This document shows, piece after piece, positions 1 through 12,339 of a DNA stretch of 64,000 nt (its first letter is position 1; every line of letters starts with the position of its first letter). Where the stretch lies: contig PUFA01000006.1 in the NCBI GenBank assembly GCA_003508835.1, positions 2,790,001 through 2,854,000 on the forward strand, read 5' to 3'. The position numbers were made by a program, and so were the translations under genes. The notes beneath the pieces are model-generated. The model saw nothing but the letters and a program-made list of their open reading frames with translations. It was not told where the DNA came from and searched no databases. The stretch comes from Eonycteris spelaea. Taxonomy: Eukaryota; Chordata; Mammalia; Chiroptera; Pteropodidae.

Positions 1-1440
1 GAAGCACTGCTTCAAACAGGAATCTGATGTCCTGGCGTTCCTCTCTGGCACAGCCCTAGGCCATGCCCTGGGATGGCTGCAAAGGAGGTCATAGTGAGCT
101 CAGAGCCCCACATTCATCTTTCCCTGGCCCGTTCATCCCTCTTCCTCTGAATCTCCTCTTTTACACAATTCTAGCCACATTCTAGTCACCAAGTGTGTAG
201 CAGGGACTGGGAGTGGGATGCCTATTGAGAGACTAGTGCAATAGTCCAGGCATCAGGTCCAGATGAAAACTGGAAGAAGAAGAGCATAGAGATCGGCCAA
301 GTCCTTAACTCTTCCAGATATTGTGAACCGGATGCCCTCCTGCCCACCAGCAACCACTGGTCACAACGCATCCTAGACATTTTGTCTGATCCTCAAACAG
401 GTCAGCAAGTTTACTACCACGTCTTGTCTGTCCATTCTCTCCAGCTCCTAATACAGGGCCTGATAGGCAAAATGTCCGTCAAATTCTTTTTGCTCGTGGA
501 AATCAGGCAGGTGGCTGGCAGTTGGGAGCTCAGACTTCCACAATGAGAGTGCCCAGACTGAGATTCCAAGGTCATTGTGCCTTCTAGGCCGCAAGTGCCC
601 AGGCTGGAAGATGCAGGGAATCTCATTCTTCCTGCAGTGTTCCTCCAGTGCCTTCTAAGAAAGTTTAGTGTCATGCTCACTTTTAAGGAGAAATATTTGA
701 AGGGAATTATGTGTTGGTTTATTAGACAGCATAGATTGAAAGCTGCATTTGGAACCAAGAGGTAGTAAATGCTAACTGATACAGTCCAGTCTTTTCAGGT
801 AATCCGCTTCCATATGCATCCCTCTATGAACGTTTCAAACACCTTTACGACAAACAAAAGAACTCTATATTTTTACCTAACAAGATACATCTTCTACAAG
901 TGAAGGAGATCATAGACTATTTAATTACTCCTCAAATTCAACCACAATCTCACTGAATAGTCTATTACCTGAAAACAATATTATAATGTTAGCATCCAAT
1001 ACTATGTGTATTAAATAATTTTTAAAGGTGTAAGAAATCAAGAGTGAATATGTACAATAACCCTATGTATATTACAAGCACAGAGTTCTCCAGTTGTATC
1101 CCTAGCTCTCCTTCTTTGTCTGCTTCAGCACCATAATCAGTGACTTCCCCTCCCAATCTTCCTTAACTGGCATTCTCCCCGAGAACACTACACCCTGCAA
1201 CTCTCTAAAAGAGTGATTCTTTATTCTCACCCTGGGACTGTGATCCCTGACATCTCATTCCCAAGGACCTTTGCTCCCATCTCCTTTCTAGTCACCTCAA
1301 GTCACATCCACGTGGAGTCTGTCATCGCTAAAACTTGCATCACTCCTGTAAGAAGAATCCAAGCATTCTCACCTACCTTGAATGAATGTTCTTATAGGGC
1401 CCTTATTATGCCACATGACCTCTTCCAGGTCCATGGACAA
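1..1440. other. Unit A, non-coding, includes empty provirus site
   Basis: No open frame with convincing coding character. Units B, C and D carry the same stretch with scattered substitutions and indels. The only landmark is the unoccupied provirus target at 799-804. Confidence 0.6.
799..804. other. Empty provirus target site, unit A
   Basis: The bases are GTAATC, one substitution from the CTAATC duplicated around the proviruses of units C and D. The flanks (CTTTTCAG before, CTTCCATATGC shortly after) match those around the proviruses, and no LTR remnant is present. So this is an unoccupied site rather than a solo LTR. Confidence 0.85.
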
Positions 1441-1690
1441 TGGAATCCTCTTTTCACTTGGGCCCTTGTGGCCTCCTGTCCCCTTTCCTGAAATGCCTTT
1501 CTCCTTGGCTATTTGAAGGGTGACTCCTTCTCACCCTCAAGCATCAGCTAAATCTTCTTCCTTCACAAGGTCTACCTGTCAGCTCTCAATAAGTAGAATT
1601 TCCCTCCTCCATATTTTATATATCAGACTCTATTTTCAGGATTCTGCAGCTTGTTTTCAACAATTAAACTTAATTGTCTAATTTAGGCTA
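1440..1690 (+). repeat. L2-like LINE fragment, unit A
   Basis: The run around 1478-1580 (cctttcctgaaatgcctttc, then tcaccctcaagcatcagcta) has the layout of the L2 3' region, where similar phrases follow one another. It is old and degraded. The family call is from memory of the L2 consensus. Confidence 0.5.
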
Positions 1691-2185
1691 TTATTCCACT
1701 GGTGGAGAAATAAGTTAATCTTGGATTTTCCCTGCTCCTCTCCCTGACTCCAACCTCCAGAGACTTACAAAGTGCTAAGGTGTGCAGTCGTGGGTAGGAG
1801 TGGGGAGATGTTACCTGGTCTTCTGCATCTGACACCCACTGAGGGAACTTCACAGCTGTGAGGTCATTGGTCACACACAGATCACTGGATTGTGGATACA
1901 GTTTCATGACTGTAAATTTCTCCACATATCTCTTGGTTTCCACAGGACCTGATACTGGCTGGGCCATAATGAATGCAGAAGAAATGCTGAAACTCAATTG
2001 ACTCATCCCCAAGACCTCTGGGCCACTGGGGCCTGGAAGAGAGCTGCATGTCTGTGCTAACTCTGAGGCTCTGTGCCAGGATTCTTAGAGAACCCCATAT
2101 GTCATTGAGATCTCTTGGATAATAGTCACTGCATGTGTGCTGCCCATATGGTTTACGATGGGCAACACACATGCAGCAACTCTTA
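1690..2185. other. Unit A, unassigned DNA 3' of the OR
   Basis: No gene seen. Open frames on the minus strand here recur in units B-D with different frameshifts and no conserved motif, so they look non-coding. Confidence 0.5.
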
Positions 2186-2445
2186 TTTTTCTGTGGTTTA
2201 TTTATTCACCTACTGGTTTACAGAGCATTACAAGTTTATTGCACTTTCATGCACTCCACCTACCAGGCCTTAGAATTTTGGAGACACAGAGACCATTAAG
2301 TTTAAAGTGCTCATTTTTATAGGTGAATAAAGTAAGACCAGTTAAAGGAAGTAATTGTCCAAAGTCACAAAACAGTTAGCTAGAACCCAGTCACTTAATG
2401 TTAGGTTCCGTGTCCTTCCACAACACAATGCAGAGTACACTCTTA
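2185..2445 (-). repeat. MIR-like SINE, reverse, unit A
   Basis: Near 2320-2410, phrases resembling a reversed MIR core appear: a stretch like 'tcatttttataggtgaataaagtaag', then 'gtccaaagtcacaaaacagttag', then 'agaacccagtcac'. These match in order the reversed tail, 'aaggtcacacagc' core and 'gaacccag' segment of MIR. It is degraded. Confidence 0.6.
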
Positions 2446-3204
2446 GCTCCTTGAACTGTACTGGTTCCATGCACCAACTCAGGTCTGTGAGCTGCATTGT
2501 TTGCATATACCGTTGGCTAATTTTCAGTGTTGTCTACAGATATTTATTGTTTACATGTACCACTTTGAGTGCCTACTTCACATTGATGCTCTACTGTTTT
2601 TCTGTACTACATCACTCAGTGTTATCATGTTTCATGTGGGTTACATGTACTCTATTGGTTCCAGTGCCATTATGTTAGATTATTATTCAACTTCATTATT
2701 TCCTGCTCTTGCTGTAAATTATATACCATAACCATTGCCACATGACTTGCATTACTTTTCTCTGGGGAAAAAATACTTCCTGCCCTTTTGCCATTATCTT
2801 GACCATGTGACTGCTTTGGTCAATAGGATGTGAGAAGAGATGTGTGTTACTCTGACCAGAAACTTAAGAGTCATCATGTATGTCAGCCATTATTCTTTCC
2901 TGTGTCTTAAGTATGTTTCAGGTACGGCCACTTCCTCCAGGTTCAACACAAGAATCCAATAGCAGAGCCACAAGACACCTACCACTGACATTGAAATGAG
3001 CAACAAAAAGAACTCTTGCTGCAGAAGCCACTGCACCACAGTGTAGCAAGCTGACCAAGACAGCCACGTTCGTTTTGCGCACCACATTTGTTCTACCGAC
3101 CAAGCACTATGGTTGTGCAAATGCACAATGTTGGTTCATACACTATGGATGTTGTCTTTTTCTTCAGCATTGACATCTACCCCAGGCTTCTCCCGGCTCC
3201 CAGT
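2445..3204. other. Unit A, 3' flank of the OR
   Basis: About 750 bp between the reverse MIR and the OR stop codon. No gene or clear repeat recognised. It is conserved in order in all four units, so any OR 3'UTR would lie here. Confidence 0.5.
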
Positions 3205-4142
3205 TCACAAGTTCATGCTACCTGCCCATCACTTTGAGAAAAGCCACTTTGATGTCCTTGTTCCTCAGACTATACACTAAAGGGTTGAGCAGCACATTGA
3301 AGACATTGTAAAGGAGTGTGATGTGCTTGTCTTGCTCACGGAATAGCTGGGAGTTGGGTCTCATGTAGATATAGGTGACTGGAGTATAGAGAGTGTGACC
3401 ACAGTCAGGTGAGAAGCACAGGTGGAGAAAGCCTTGCAGCGGCCTTGTGTGGACTTGATCTTGAGAATCGCCTGGCCAATGCGGATGTAAGAGGCAAAAA
3501 TGAGGGAAAGTGGGGCAACAACCATGATCACACTGATAACCTGGTCCACCATCTCAATGAGATGGGTATCCATGCAAGCCAGCTTCGTACCGAGGGGCCT
3601 TCACATAAGTAGTGGTTGACCATGTTGGGCCCACAATATGGCAGCCTCATGGTAAAAGTATGGATCAGAGAGAAAAAGAAACCACAGGCCCCAGCCCCAG
3701 CTGCCAGGCATGCACACAGGCCCCAGCTGAGGATGACAGTATAATGCAGTGGGTGACAGATGGCTATGTATCGGTCATAAGCCATGACTACAAATAAAAT
3801 GCACTCAGTCAAGCCCAGGGCACAAACATAAACATCTGTAGCCAACAGCCAGCAAAGGAGATTAGTCTGAGAATGAGCAAAAGCTGTACCAACACTGGGC
3901 ATGGTGGTAGTGATGTAGCTCATGTCCAACAGGGAGAGGATACAGAGGAAGAAGTACATGGGAGTATGAAGATGTCAGGTTCAGGTAGATCAGGTGACAA
4001 TGAGCCCATTGCCCAGGACTGAGCTCAGGTAGAGGAGAAGGAAGACAATGAAGAGGATCCTGTTGGACAAGGGGTCACTGGAGAAGCCAAGCAGGATAAA
4101 TTCGGAAACCCAGCTTTGGTTCTGCCTTGGAGGCATCCACAT
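3205..4142 (-). pseudogene. Class II olfactory receptor, copy A, frameshifted
   Basis: This is a single-exon seven-transmembrane odorant receptor sequence. The start at 4142 (CCACCATGT context) begins MWMPPRQNQSWVSEF. The conserved OR order follows: GNG in TM1, HTPMYFFL before TM2, [21 protein letters not shown] at the end of TM3, a Cys-rich loop 2 ([16 protein letters not shown]), SLIFASY in TM5, [10 protein letters not shown] in TM6, and [13 protein letters not shown] in TM7. The stop is at 3205-3207. The span is 938 bp, slightly below the roughly 945 bp needed for about 313 residues. Breaks include indels near 3975-3993, compensating changes near 3875-3905, a missing base near 3585 (shared with copy B) and a loss near 3393. 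The motifs resemble OR family 2, but the subfamily is not certain. A forward MIR lies about 65 bp upstream. It may be a pseudogene or an intact gene hidden by sequence errors. Confidence 0.93.
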
Positions 4143-4207
4143 GGTGGGCCTGTAGAGAATCATACTCATTTAAGTACCATGTAAAGTAGTAGTCTAGCAA
4201 GAATGTC

Positions 4208-4390
4208 AGCCCTGGAAGGCAGATAGGCCTAGGATTTTTAATTCTGCCCACTACTCATCTGCTGTCTTGAAACCTCTCTAAGCCTCAGTCTCCTCATCTG
4301 TAAAATGTAGCTAATAATATCATCTCTTGGTTTTCATAAGGAGAGGCAATGTATATGAAGCATCTAACACAATGCCTTAAAACAATAACA
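4208..4390 (+). repeat. MIR SINE, forward, just upstream of the OR
   Basis: The run 'aagcctcagtctcctcatctgtaaaatg' followed by 'gcaatgtatatgaagcatctaacacaatgcc' matches the conserved MIR core and tail. It sits about 65 bp 5' of the OR start and is opposite in strand, so it occupies the position where an OR promoter or 5' exon splice site might be. Confidence 0.8.
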
Positions 4391-4729
4391 TTTAAACTGA
4401 TCATATGTAATCCCCAGTCTTACTCCACACCCCTCAGTGGACAAACTGGTCACTCCAGTATCTAGCAACCAATCAATTTACACCATATCTGTTTAGTCCC
4501 CAAACCTTTAGAGATGAAGTTCCCATCTGCCTTATGACCATGTGTCTGGATGTGCTGCAAGCCTCTCCTCATTCCTATGAACATTTCTTTGTCAATTGAC
4601 AATGTGAGGCTTTGCCAATAGAGGGTGCTAGCGGCACTGTGATGTGATAGCAGGAAGTTACTTCAATCAGAAATGAGGTAGGTCAAATAAAAATAAGTGA
4701 AAGATGTAAATATGAACTTTAGTATGTAG
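4391..4729. other. Unit A, unassigned DNA between MIR and L1
   Basis: No gene seen. The sequence is shared by all units and grades into the L1 remnant. Confidence 0.5.
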
Positions 4730-7700
4730 AATAATTACTTTTAAATGCAAATGGACTAAATATTTTAATAAATGGCATATTTTCAAACTGCTTTTAAAAA
4801 CCTACATATTGTATACAAGAAACATTTAATCATTTTGCAACATATATAATATTCACCTTCAACTTATACAATTTATACCAGCTATGTCTCCAGTTAAAGC
4901 TTGGAGAAAAAAGAAACATACCTTAATATACAGGACATAAACACTAGGAAGAAAGAATGGAAGAAATATACCACACAAATACTAAACAAAGGAAACATGT
5001 TAGCTTCATAAAACATTTTTCAAAAATTGAGTATATGCTGCATCATCATGTAAGCTCAAAAAAAAATCTAAAGAATGAAAATAATTTAGAATATATTCTC
5101 TGATTACTATGGAAACTGGCAGAAATCATTTCAAATAATTCTGAGAGTACCAACTCATTGAAATTTACATTTACTGCTAAATAATGCACTGGAAAATGAA
5201 AAATCAAATGGAAATTAGTATTTAGTGAACTAAGTGATGATGAAATAAAACATTTCTCATGTTTATTGGGGAATTTATTTCCTTCATGATTTAAATGTGT
5301 ATATTATAGAGAAGATAGCTAAATTAATTAGTTAACCTTCCATCTCAAGAAACTACAAATCGATCCAAAAGAATTTGTTAGAGAATGAAATAATAAAGAG
5401 CAGAAAACAATTAAATGATAAGCCAACTTACAATGGAGAAAATCAACAAAGTCAAAAAATTCATTCTTTGAAATAATTAATATATGTCTTTAGATTGATA
5501 AAAGAAAAGAAATAAAAGCACAAATTACCAAATATCAGGAATTGAAGAACATTACTACAATCCTATAGTATTTAAAGATCATTTTAAATTACAACACTTT
5601 CATACCAATCACTGACAATTAAATGAAATGGACAAATGTCTCAAAAAACATTACCAAAACTGACACAGAAGAAAACAAAAGTCCAAAAGAGTCCACTGTC
5701 TTCAAAAAAAAAACTTAATCTATTACTTTAAAACTTTCCTTAGAAAGAAAACTCCAGCCTAGATAGCTTTACTGGTGGATTCTTTCAACATTAAGAGAGA
5801 ATAATACCCAATCATAACAAACTCTTCCAGGCATAGAAAAAGAATTAATTTCCCTCAAATCATTTTATGAGACCAGCATGAACTAAATATCAAAAAAATA
5901 ACAGGACATTACAAAAGGAAAACTTAGAAACAAACCCCCTCAGAGCATTGTGGCAAAAACTCCTGAACAGTACATTAGCCAATTGAATTCAGCAACATTA
6001 AAAAGGAAATATATCAACAATAACTGTGTTTATTACAAGAATTCAAGTTGATTTGGCATTTATAAGCTAACAATGTAATTCATCTTGTTAATGGAAGTAG
6101 GAGAAAAAAGTATATTAATCATAGATACAGAAAGAGCATTTTGGTAAATGTCAACAATAATTAGATTAGAAATAAACCCCTTTGCAAACTAGGAATAAAG
6201 GTTCCTTCATAATGTGATGAATATTATCTCCAATAAAAGAAGTAACCTACAGCAAATGTCATACTGAATGGTTGAAGTATTGATAACTTACTTCCTAACA
6301 TTGGATATGACAGTGAAACAAAAATGTTCACCATAACATTTCCAATAACTATTGTATGGCGTCCTAGCCAGTGAAATAAGTCAAGGAAAAAAATGAAAGA
6401 CCAAAGATTGGAAGGAAAGGAAAAACTGTCATTTCTTGCAACCACATAATTGCATAAGGTAAAAATCTAAAGAACTCAAAGAAAAACTGAAATTAACATG
6501 CAAACATCAAAAATCCAATGGATTTATCTAAACTAGCAACCAGAAAATAATTTGTAAGATTATTTATTAAAACCAAATATGTAGTAATGAGCTAATAAAT
6601 ATGTACAGGAAAACATTATTTAGAGAAATTAGAAAACCTAAGTAAGTGAGAATATACATGTTCTAAGGTATACAATTCAACATTAAAAGAGGAAAATTTG
6701 ACTTTAGTTCAAAAGCAATGCCAGTCAAAACCCAGCAGTTTTCTTTCCTACAGAAATTGACAACCTGGTTATAAATTTATATGGGAAAATTGGAAGAATC
6801 TTTAGGAAAAATAAAAGCTTTATCAGAAACTAAGACTACTATAAAGATAATATTTACGAGATGAACGCGAAAAAACAAAGAAATAGAAAGCTATCAACAG
6901 ATAATAAAGTCCAGAACCGACCCATGATGTACTCTCACCTGATTTATGACAAAGTTGATCCTGTAATGCAAAGAGGAAAGATGTCTTTTTAATAAATTCT
7001 GCTGGATATGTGGACATTCACACAGAAAAACTTTGAATCCTACCTACTCATGGGTACACAAAAAAGCAATTTGATATATTGTAGACTTAAATGTAAAGGT
7101 AAAACAATACATTTTTTAGACCCAAACACAGAAAAATATCTACATCACCTTGCAGTGTTGCGAGATTTCTGAAACCAGACAAAAAACAAAATTCAGAGAA
7201 AAATGATAAAAATTATACATTAAAATGAAAATTTTAAAGGTTTGTATTTCATAATAAAGAACTCCTACACATTAAACAAAAACGGTACTCAATGAAATAG
7301 CCATTAATCAAGAGAAACAGTACTCAACATTATTAGTCATCCAGAATTGCAAAAGTAAGACTCAATGTAACATCATTACACGCCCATCAGAAGAGTTAAA
7401 TGAAAAACACCTAGTGTTGTTTAGAGTAACCAGACCTTTCTTATACTGCTGATGGAAGAGTAAATTGTACATTCCCTCTAAAACATGTTTGGTGTATTCC
7501 TAAAAGTGAACATATGCATGACCATATTACCAGCAATTCTTTCCTAAACTAATCCCCACATATTTATATATACATATATATGTTCAAGAAAAGACTGCAC
7601 AAAAATGTTCAAAAAACTAGTCAAAATAGCCTCGAATAAGGAAAATACACAAGTTTTCAATCAAACAATAATGGATAAAAACATTGTGGTAAGTTTCATA
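4730..7700 (+). repeat. L1 LINE ORF2 remnant, unit A
   Basis: A-rich plus-strand sequence follows the order of an old L1 ORF2. An endonuclease-type phrase ('attacttttaaatgcaaatggactaaat') lies near 4735. The later part ('gaaattgacaacctggttataaatttatatgg') lies near 6755, and the region around 6905-7110 reads like the usual 'cagaacc..acc..ctgatttatgacaaag..gtagacttaaatg' portion. No long frame survives. This copy keeps 5689-6242, which is lost in units B and C. Confidence 0.8.
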
Positions 7701-7729
7701 TTAGAGTACCTTTGGTGAGAGTAGAGGAC

Positions 7730-8415
7730 TCAAAGGAGATTTCAAGCCATTCTCAGTCTTCATAAGCCTGCCCAACCCCCTCACCTGACCAGTAGACCAC
7801 CAATATATCCCTCAGAGCCATCCTTCATTTGCCTGATCAGAAGCCCATCATTCTCATCTGCATTCATGCATCAATACCTCCCTGTTTCCTGGCTCTGAGT
7901 CCCTTCTCTTTCAATAGCATTATCCATACAGACTACCTTTAAGTGGTCATTCAAATACAACACTGGTTCTGTCTGTCCATGCTTTAAAACCCTTTAGAGT
8001 TCCTGATGCCTCACACTAGATACACAGAGCCCTTTCTAAATGATTCTGCCCCTGCAGACTTCTTCAGCCTCAGCACCCACTCTCTCTCCATACCCATCTC
8101 TACCATACAAGCATAATTGCCAAACAAATAGGCTCAGCCTCTACCACTGTCACACCTTCAGGCTCTTTGCCTAGTCTTCAGCACAGAAAGAGTACCCCCT
8201 GTATCCCTGCTGCCCACACTTACTTCTGTACATGTACAATCCTTATTCCCACGTTATGACTCAATTCCAGGTATCATCCCACCAAGAAACCTTCTTATCC
8301 CACCATCTCCTACTCCCAAACCTTGATTAGACACTTTTACTATTTTCACAGGCCCTGTGCTTACTGGTAAATTATAATCCTAGTAATCCAGAGGGTTCTG
8401 ATATAAGCTTGAAGA
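7730..8415 (+). repeat. L2 LINE fragment, unit A
   Basis: The phrase 'aaaaccctttagagttcctgatgcc' is followed by 'ttcttcagcctcagcacccactctctctcc' and 'caggctctttgcc', which is the expected order of the L2 3' region. Unit A holds about 45 bp near 8180-8230 that are missing in units B and C. Confidence 0.65.
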
Positions 8416-8514
8416 TCTACTACCTCAGGAAAAACTTCTTCCTCTTCTGTTAGTTCCAGCTAATGTGATTGGGATATTTGTAATAAAGTATGGATATCGT
8501 GAGTTTATAACCTC

Positions 8515-8516
8515 CC

Positions 8517-8560
<44 letters not shown>

Positions 8561-8561
8561 G
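8515..8561 (+). repeat. (TAA)n microsatellite, unit A
   Basis: About 15 near-perfect AAT/TAA triplets. The homologous tracts in units B and C are shorter and interrupted. The tract abuts the tail end of a reversed MIR. Confidence 0.95.
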
Positions 8562-8755
8562 CAGCTATATTTAATGAGCAATTCTGTGTGCCAGGCAACA
8601 ACCACACTATCTTTATCTCATCTCAGTTAAGATTAGCACCTCCATTTCAAATAAAAAAAAGCACAGAGTGAGTAAGTGATTAGTTCCAAATTATATGGCT
8701 GGGTGGTAGACCTGGGATTTGAATGAGCAGTCTGGCTTCAGATCCAAACTCTTTT
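8562..8755 (-). repeat. MIR SINE, reverse, unit A
   Basis: The reversed MIR reads in order: 'atttaatgagcaattctgtgtgccaggc', 'cacagagtgagtaagtgatta', then 'agacctgggatttgaatgagcagtctggctt'. Confidence 0.85.
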
Positions 8756-9395
8756 TTTTTTTTAATTTATTAAGGTTTATATAATTATATAGGTCCAAGT
8801 GTACAATTAATATATATAATATTGCATTGTGTATTGTTCAATCATTATCTTTTGCCCGCTTCCAGCAAAACAGGCTCTAAGTGGGAAGGGTAAAGAATGC
8901 AAACTTCCCTATCTGCACATCAATTTGAGCTTCTTGAGATTTGCATGAAATACTATAATGTCATAGTCTAGAGGTATGGCTACTGACAAGACATGATCAA
9001 TCTTCCTAGGAGAAAGGGCTAATGTTGGCAGCCACAAACTATTTCTCATGATAAATTTTCCTCCATCTGCTCCCATCACTTGATGTAAAAAGTATGCGGA
9101 TTGTGGAAGCAGAGAAATTAAGTGAAGAAGAGTGGAAATTATTATCATTCTGGAGCTAGTACATCTTTATAACAGCCTCCTCTGAGTCAAACTTGATTTC
9201 CATGAGATGGGGGACATCATTTAGTTAAAAAAAGGCTTCTAAGACTTTCTATCAAGCATTCTCTGTCTTAATTTACAATATCTCAGCCTCTAGAGAACAT
9301 AGGCAGTGGGTCCTGATCATAGTAAGCCCTGTCATTTTGAAGACGTCTTCCAGAATAACCATCACTGTCTTTTCATGGAGATCCTTAAACTCAGG
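8756..9395. other. Unit A, AT-rich then unassigned DNA
   Basis: 8756-8860 is AT-rich, possibly a LINE scrap. 8870-9395 has no recognisable gene. Open frames here are not conserved between units. Confidence 0.45.
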
Positions 9396-9482
9396 GAATC
9401 TATTATTTCTTCTGTTTTCTAGAGCCTAGACATGGCTTGACACAGAGGAACCATTAACAAATATTAATTAAATAAATAGATG
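9395..9482 (+). repeat. L2/MIR-type 3' end, unit A
   Basis: The run 'gagcctagacatggcttgacacagaggaaccattaacaaatattaattaaataaata' resembles the terminal 'tagcacagtgcctggcac...caataaatatttgttgaatgaat' layout of L2/MIR 3' ends. Confidence 0.55.
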
Positions 9483-10490
9483 AAAAAAAAGAGAGAGTCT
9501 ACAAAGAAGAAAGGAATGGGAGGGATAGAGCTATGAAGTAGCAAGGAAGAACCCTTGGGAAAGAGGGAAGGATGGAGGGATACTGGGGTATAGACACAGA
9601 TAGACCGGATGACCTGGCCACTTCTGACCTCTAGCCTCACAGATGCCTGGATCTGTGCACGGCCCCAAGCCAGCAATCATTCTCACACCTTAGGTATCTG
9701 CAGAAACAAGTCACGGAAGAGGGCTGTCACTTTGTCTTCATGGAAAGAGACTGAACAGGAAGCCACAGGGAAACTGAGTCCAGGCAAGCTGGATTCCGGC
9801 AACCTAGTCTCCAGAAAAAACCCTACGTTTCTCAGTTTGGAGGCAGAAGTGTCTGCCTTCTCTCCATTTGTGTTTCGGTCTCAGGCCAGCCCTGGCTCCT
9901 GAAGGCCTTGCCTCTCAGGTCCTGAAGCCCAGAAGAGAGAGGAGCCGCATGCCAAGCTCCTCCCAGTGGGCCAAGCTGCTGATGCCTTATGGTCCTGCTC
10001 CTCTCAGACTATCCTAGGAGAGCTGGGGAAGGCCATCCCTCTGCCTTCCTGACACCATTCCCGGTGGGGAATGCCAAGATGAAAATCCCTGAATGTTGTC
10101 AACGAGAACCCTACAAGGAAGTGGCCTTTAGGGACAGAGCAGGACAAGCCACACACTTGTCTATTTCCTATTCCAGCCTTCTGTGGAATATAACAAGTCC
10201 AGGGAGAGGGTTTGGTACCTGGTCAACGGTAGAAATGTCGAGACTGAAGGTGTCATTCTGATTCTCCTTTCCCTGCAAATCCCCTGTGCCTGACTTGTCA
10301 ATTTACAGTCACACCTCTATTCCTTACTAAACTACCTTGGGCAAGTCAAATCCTCCTCTATTCCCACCAGTACAATACTGGACAGTTGGCTCAGCCTCTC
10401 TGATGATAATTAAGAATTGACACAGAGCATACCCTATAGAAGTCTTGGACCAGGCCTGGAAATAAAACATTGGAAGGACATAGAATCAGC
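9483..10490. other. Unit A, unassigned single-copy-like DNA
   Basis: About 1 kb of more GC-balanced sequence begins with a purine-rich run (9483-9580). No repeat family or coding motif recognised. The longest frames (for example 9609-9902) do not survive in the homologous parts of B and C. Confidence 0.5.
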
Positions 10491-10770
10491 ATTCTGTTTC
10501 ATGCAAGGAAGTTGAGGCCAGTGTAGTGAGGAACTTGGCCAGGGCTCACCTCTCAAGTGCAGAGCCAGAATTTTGAGTAGGATTTAGTAAGGTTTATTCC
10601 TGTTCTTTTAAACGTGCTGTTACTCTGCCTCAGTTTCTCCTCTATAAAATGAAATAAATAATCTCTTAATAAACCCAACCTTCTGGGGGTGGGAGAGTTA
10701 AATGAGATAATATTGTTGAAATCCCATGGCACAAGTCCTGGCCTTGCCTTCTATGACTGTGAGTACCAGT
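10491..10770. repeat. Opposed pair of MIR fragments, unit A
   Basis: 10495-10590 reads like a reversed MIR ('aagttgaggccag..gaacttggccag..gcagagccagaatt'). 10610-10770 reads like a forward MIR ('ctctgcctcagtttctcctctataaaatg..gttaaatgagataat..ggcacaagtcctggc'). The two cores face each other. Confidence 0.7.
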
Positions 10771-10954
10771 CCCTGTTTTGTTTGGCCTGGGTTCCCATCT
10801 ATTCAGAAAGAGAAGGTTGGGCTCTAAGGTCCCTACTAGTCAGCCACAGGTCACCAGGTTCAATTTTTGACATTTCAGAAATGTCAACGCTGTGGTAGGT
10901 GTTAAACAAGACCATTACTAAGTTAGATTGTATAAACTATTAAAATAAATTATT

Positions 10955-11065
10955 ATTACAAAAAAAGATCAATGAACCCTGAAGGCATTATAGTAAGTGA
11001 ATAAGCCAGATAGAAAAGCAAAACCGTATGATCTCACTTACATGCGGAATCTAAAAACATTGAAC
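10955..11065 (+). repeat. L1 3'-end scrap, unit A
   Basis: The phrases 'cattatagtaagtgaataagccagatagaaa' and 'gtatgatctcacttacatgcggaatctaa' are typical of the end of L1 ORF2 and its 3' region. Confidence 0.75.
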
Positions 11066-11240
11066 TCATTATGCCTCATATCACACGCCCTGCTCATCAG
11101 GTCCAAGCAATAATATCGTGAATGTAATGGATCAGTATGATGCCTTGTGGAGGTGAAAGGAAATCAAGATCCCTGAAGTTAAATTCTGACATAGGCTTGG
11201 AGTAGAGATATACCCCTGACGGAGACTAGGGAATAATGTA

Positions 11241-11900
11241 TTACTGGCCTTGACAGGGAACATAAACTCTTTTGGGGTCTTTACTAAGAGGTTTTAAGAA
11301 AAAAGTATTTGCAAGAACAATGGCTACGTACCAGTTGCCAGAGAATGTGTCCATTTGCTCAAGCATTAAAACCACATCTGGAAATGCAGTTGCAAGTGGA
11401 GCCACACCTTTGTTAAGCAGCTTACAATAATCTGCTGTCATTCCCCCAAATCCATCTGTTTTCTGCATAGGCATAATAGGTGAGTTAAATGGAGATGCGG
11501 GTAAAAACCATCCCTGCATCCTTCCCGTGGCACTAATCTGCAATCCCTCCAAGGAATATGATGCTGCTTTTGGTTTAGTACTTTTATAATTAGAGGTAGT
11601 TTCTAATGGCATCTGCTTGACCTTTCCTACCATGATAGCCCTCACTTTCACAGGTCAGGGGTCCCAATGTGGGGATTCTTTCAGTTCCTGAATGTATCTG
11701 TTCCAATTATGCATTCCAGAACTAGGGAATAACCACAGGAGGGCGCAAAGAAGTACTTGCACCAACTGTGAGCCAGATCTGAGCTAAAACCCCATTGATC
11801 GACTGACCTCCACAAGCCCGCTTCAACTGGAGACCAAGTGACATTTTGGTGCTCAGTTCAAGCCAGTGTCCCAGTGATGCCTGAAAAGTCTGGTTGTGCC
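11241..11900 (-). pseudogene. Old ERV protease-RT fragment (class III, ERVL-like), unit A
   Basis: On the minus strand, a protease-like LDTGxE motif lies near 11850. It is followed by the N-terminal part of reverse transcriptase (11241-11560): an SPFNSPIMP-type motif, a degenerate MTxDYxKLNK segment, and a LEQMD...WYVAIxLAN segment. Stops and frameshifts between protease and RT show it is dead. The RT style resembles class III ERVs (ERVL group) rather than the betaretrovirus at 33 kb. No LTR was recognised beside it. Confidence 0.75.
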
Positions 11901-12335
11901 CTTTACCTTAGGGCCACAGTCATTCTGGTAGAATCCCCCCCCCACTTCCTCCTTGCTGACACAATCCTAATTCTGTTCAAGTTCACTTCAGCACAGCATG
12001 TGCTCAGGAAGTGACCTCCTTTTCACCCCGTGTGAATCCTGATTGGTCAAGGCTAGTGGTTGGTGTTCTTCTTGCCACCGTTGGTTTTGACAGTACATGA
12101 CCTGATTTTGAACAAGCAGACTTGTGGGAAGGCTGCTGGCATCCTCAGGGAAAGATTCCCCTTAACTTATAAAAAAGAGACATGCGAGATGAAAAAAACG
12201 GCTTAGAAGAGAGAGGCTCTTTTCATCCCTCTGTCGACCAAAATCAGGAGCAAACAGTTAGGAAAAATAACCTGGGATCTAGATGAACAGCATATAACTA
12301 GGGGAAACCTAAGAAATCACCCTGCAACTGCACAA
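11901..12335. other. Unit A, unassigned DNA between ERV scrap and L1 5'UTR
   Basis: No gene seen. This could be more of the ERV or an unrelated old repeat. 12110-12240 is unusually well conserved between units. Confidence 0.4.
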
Positions 12336-12339
12336 GGTA

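Noticed and set aside
3612..3797. Plus-strand open frames opposite the OR, repeated in all units (also near 19987, 40682, 61138)
   Set aside because: They mirror the conserved OR coding strand; conservation comes from the antisense receptor and there is no independent motif.
8425..8671. Open frames on both strands with long isoleucine or other single-residue runs
   Set aside because: They are translations of the (TAA)n microsatellite and its MIR neighbour, not genes.
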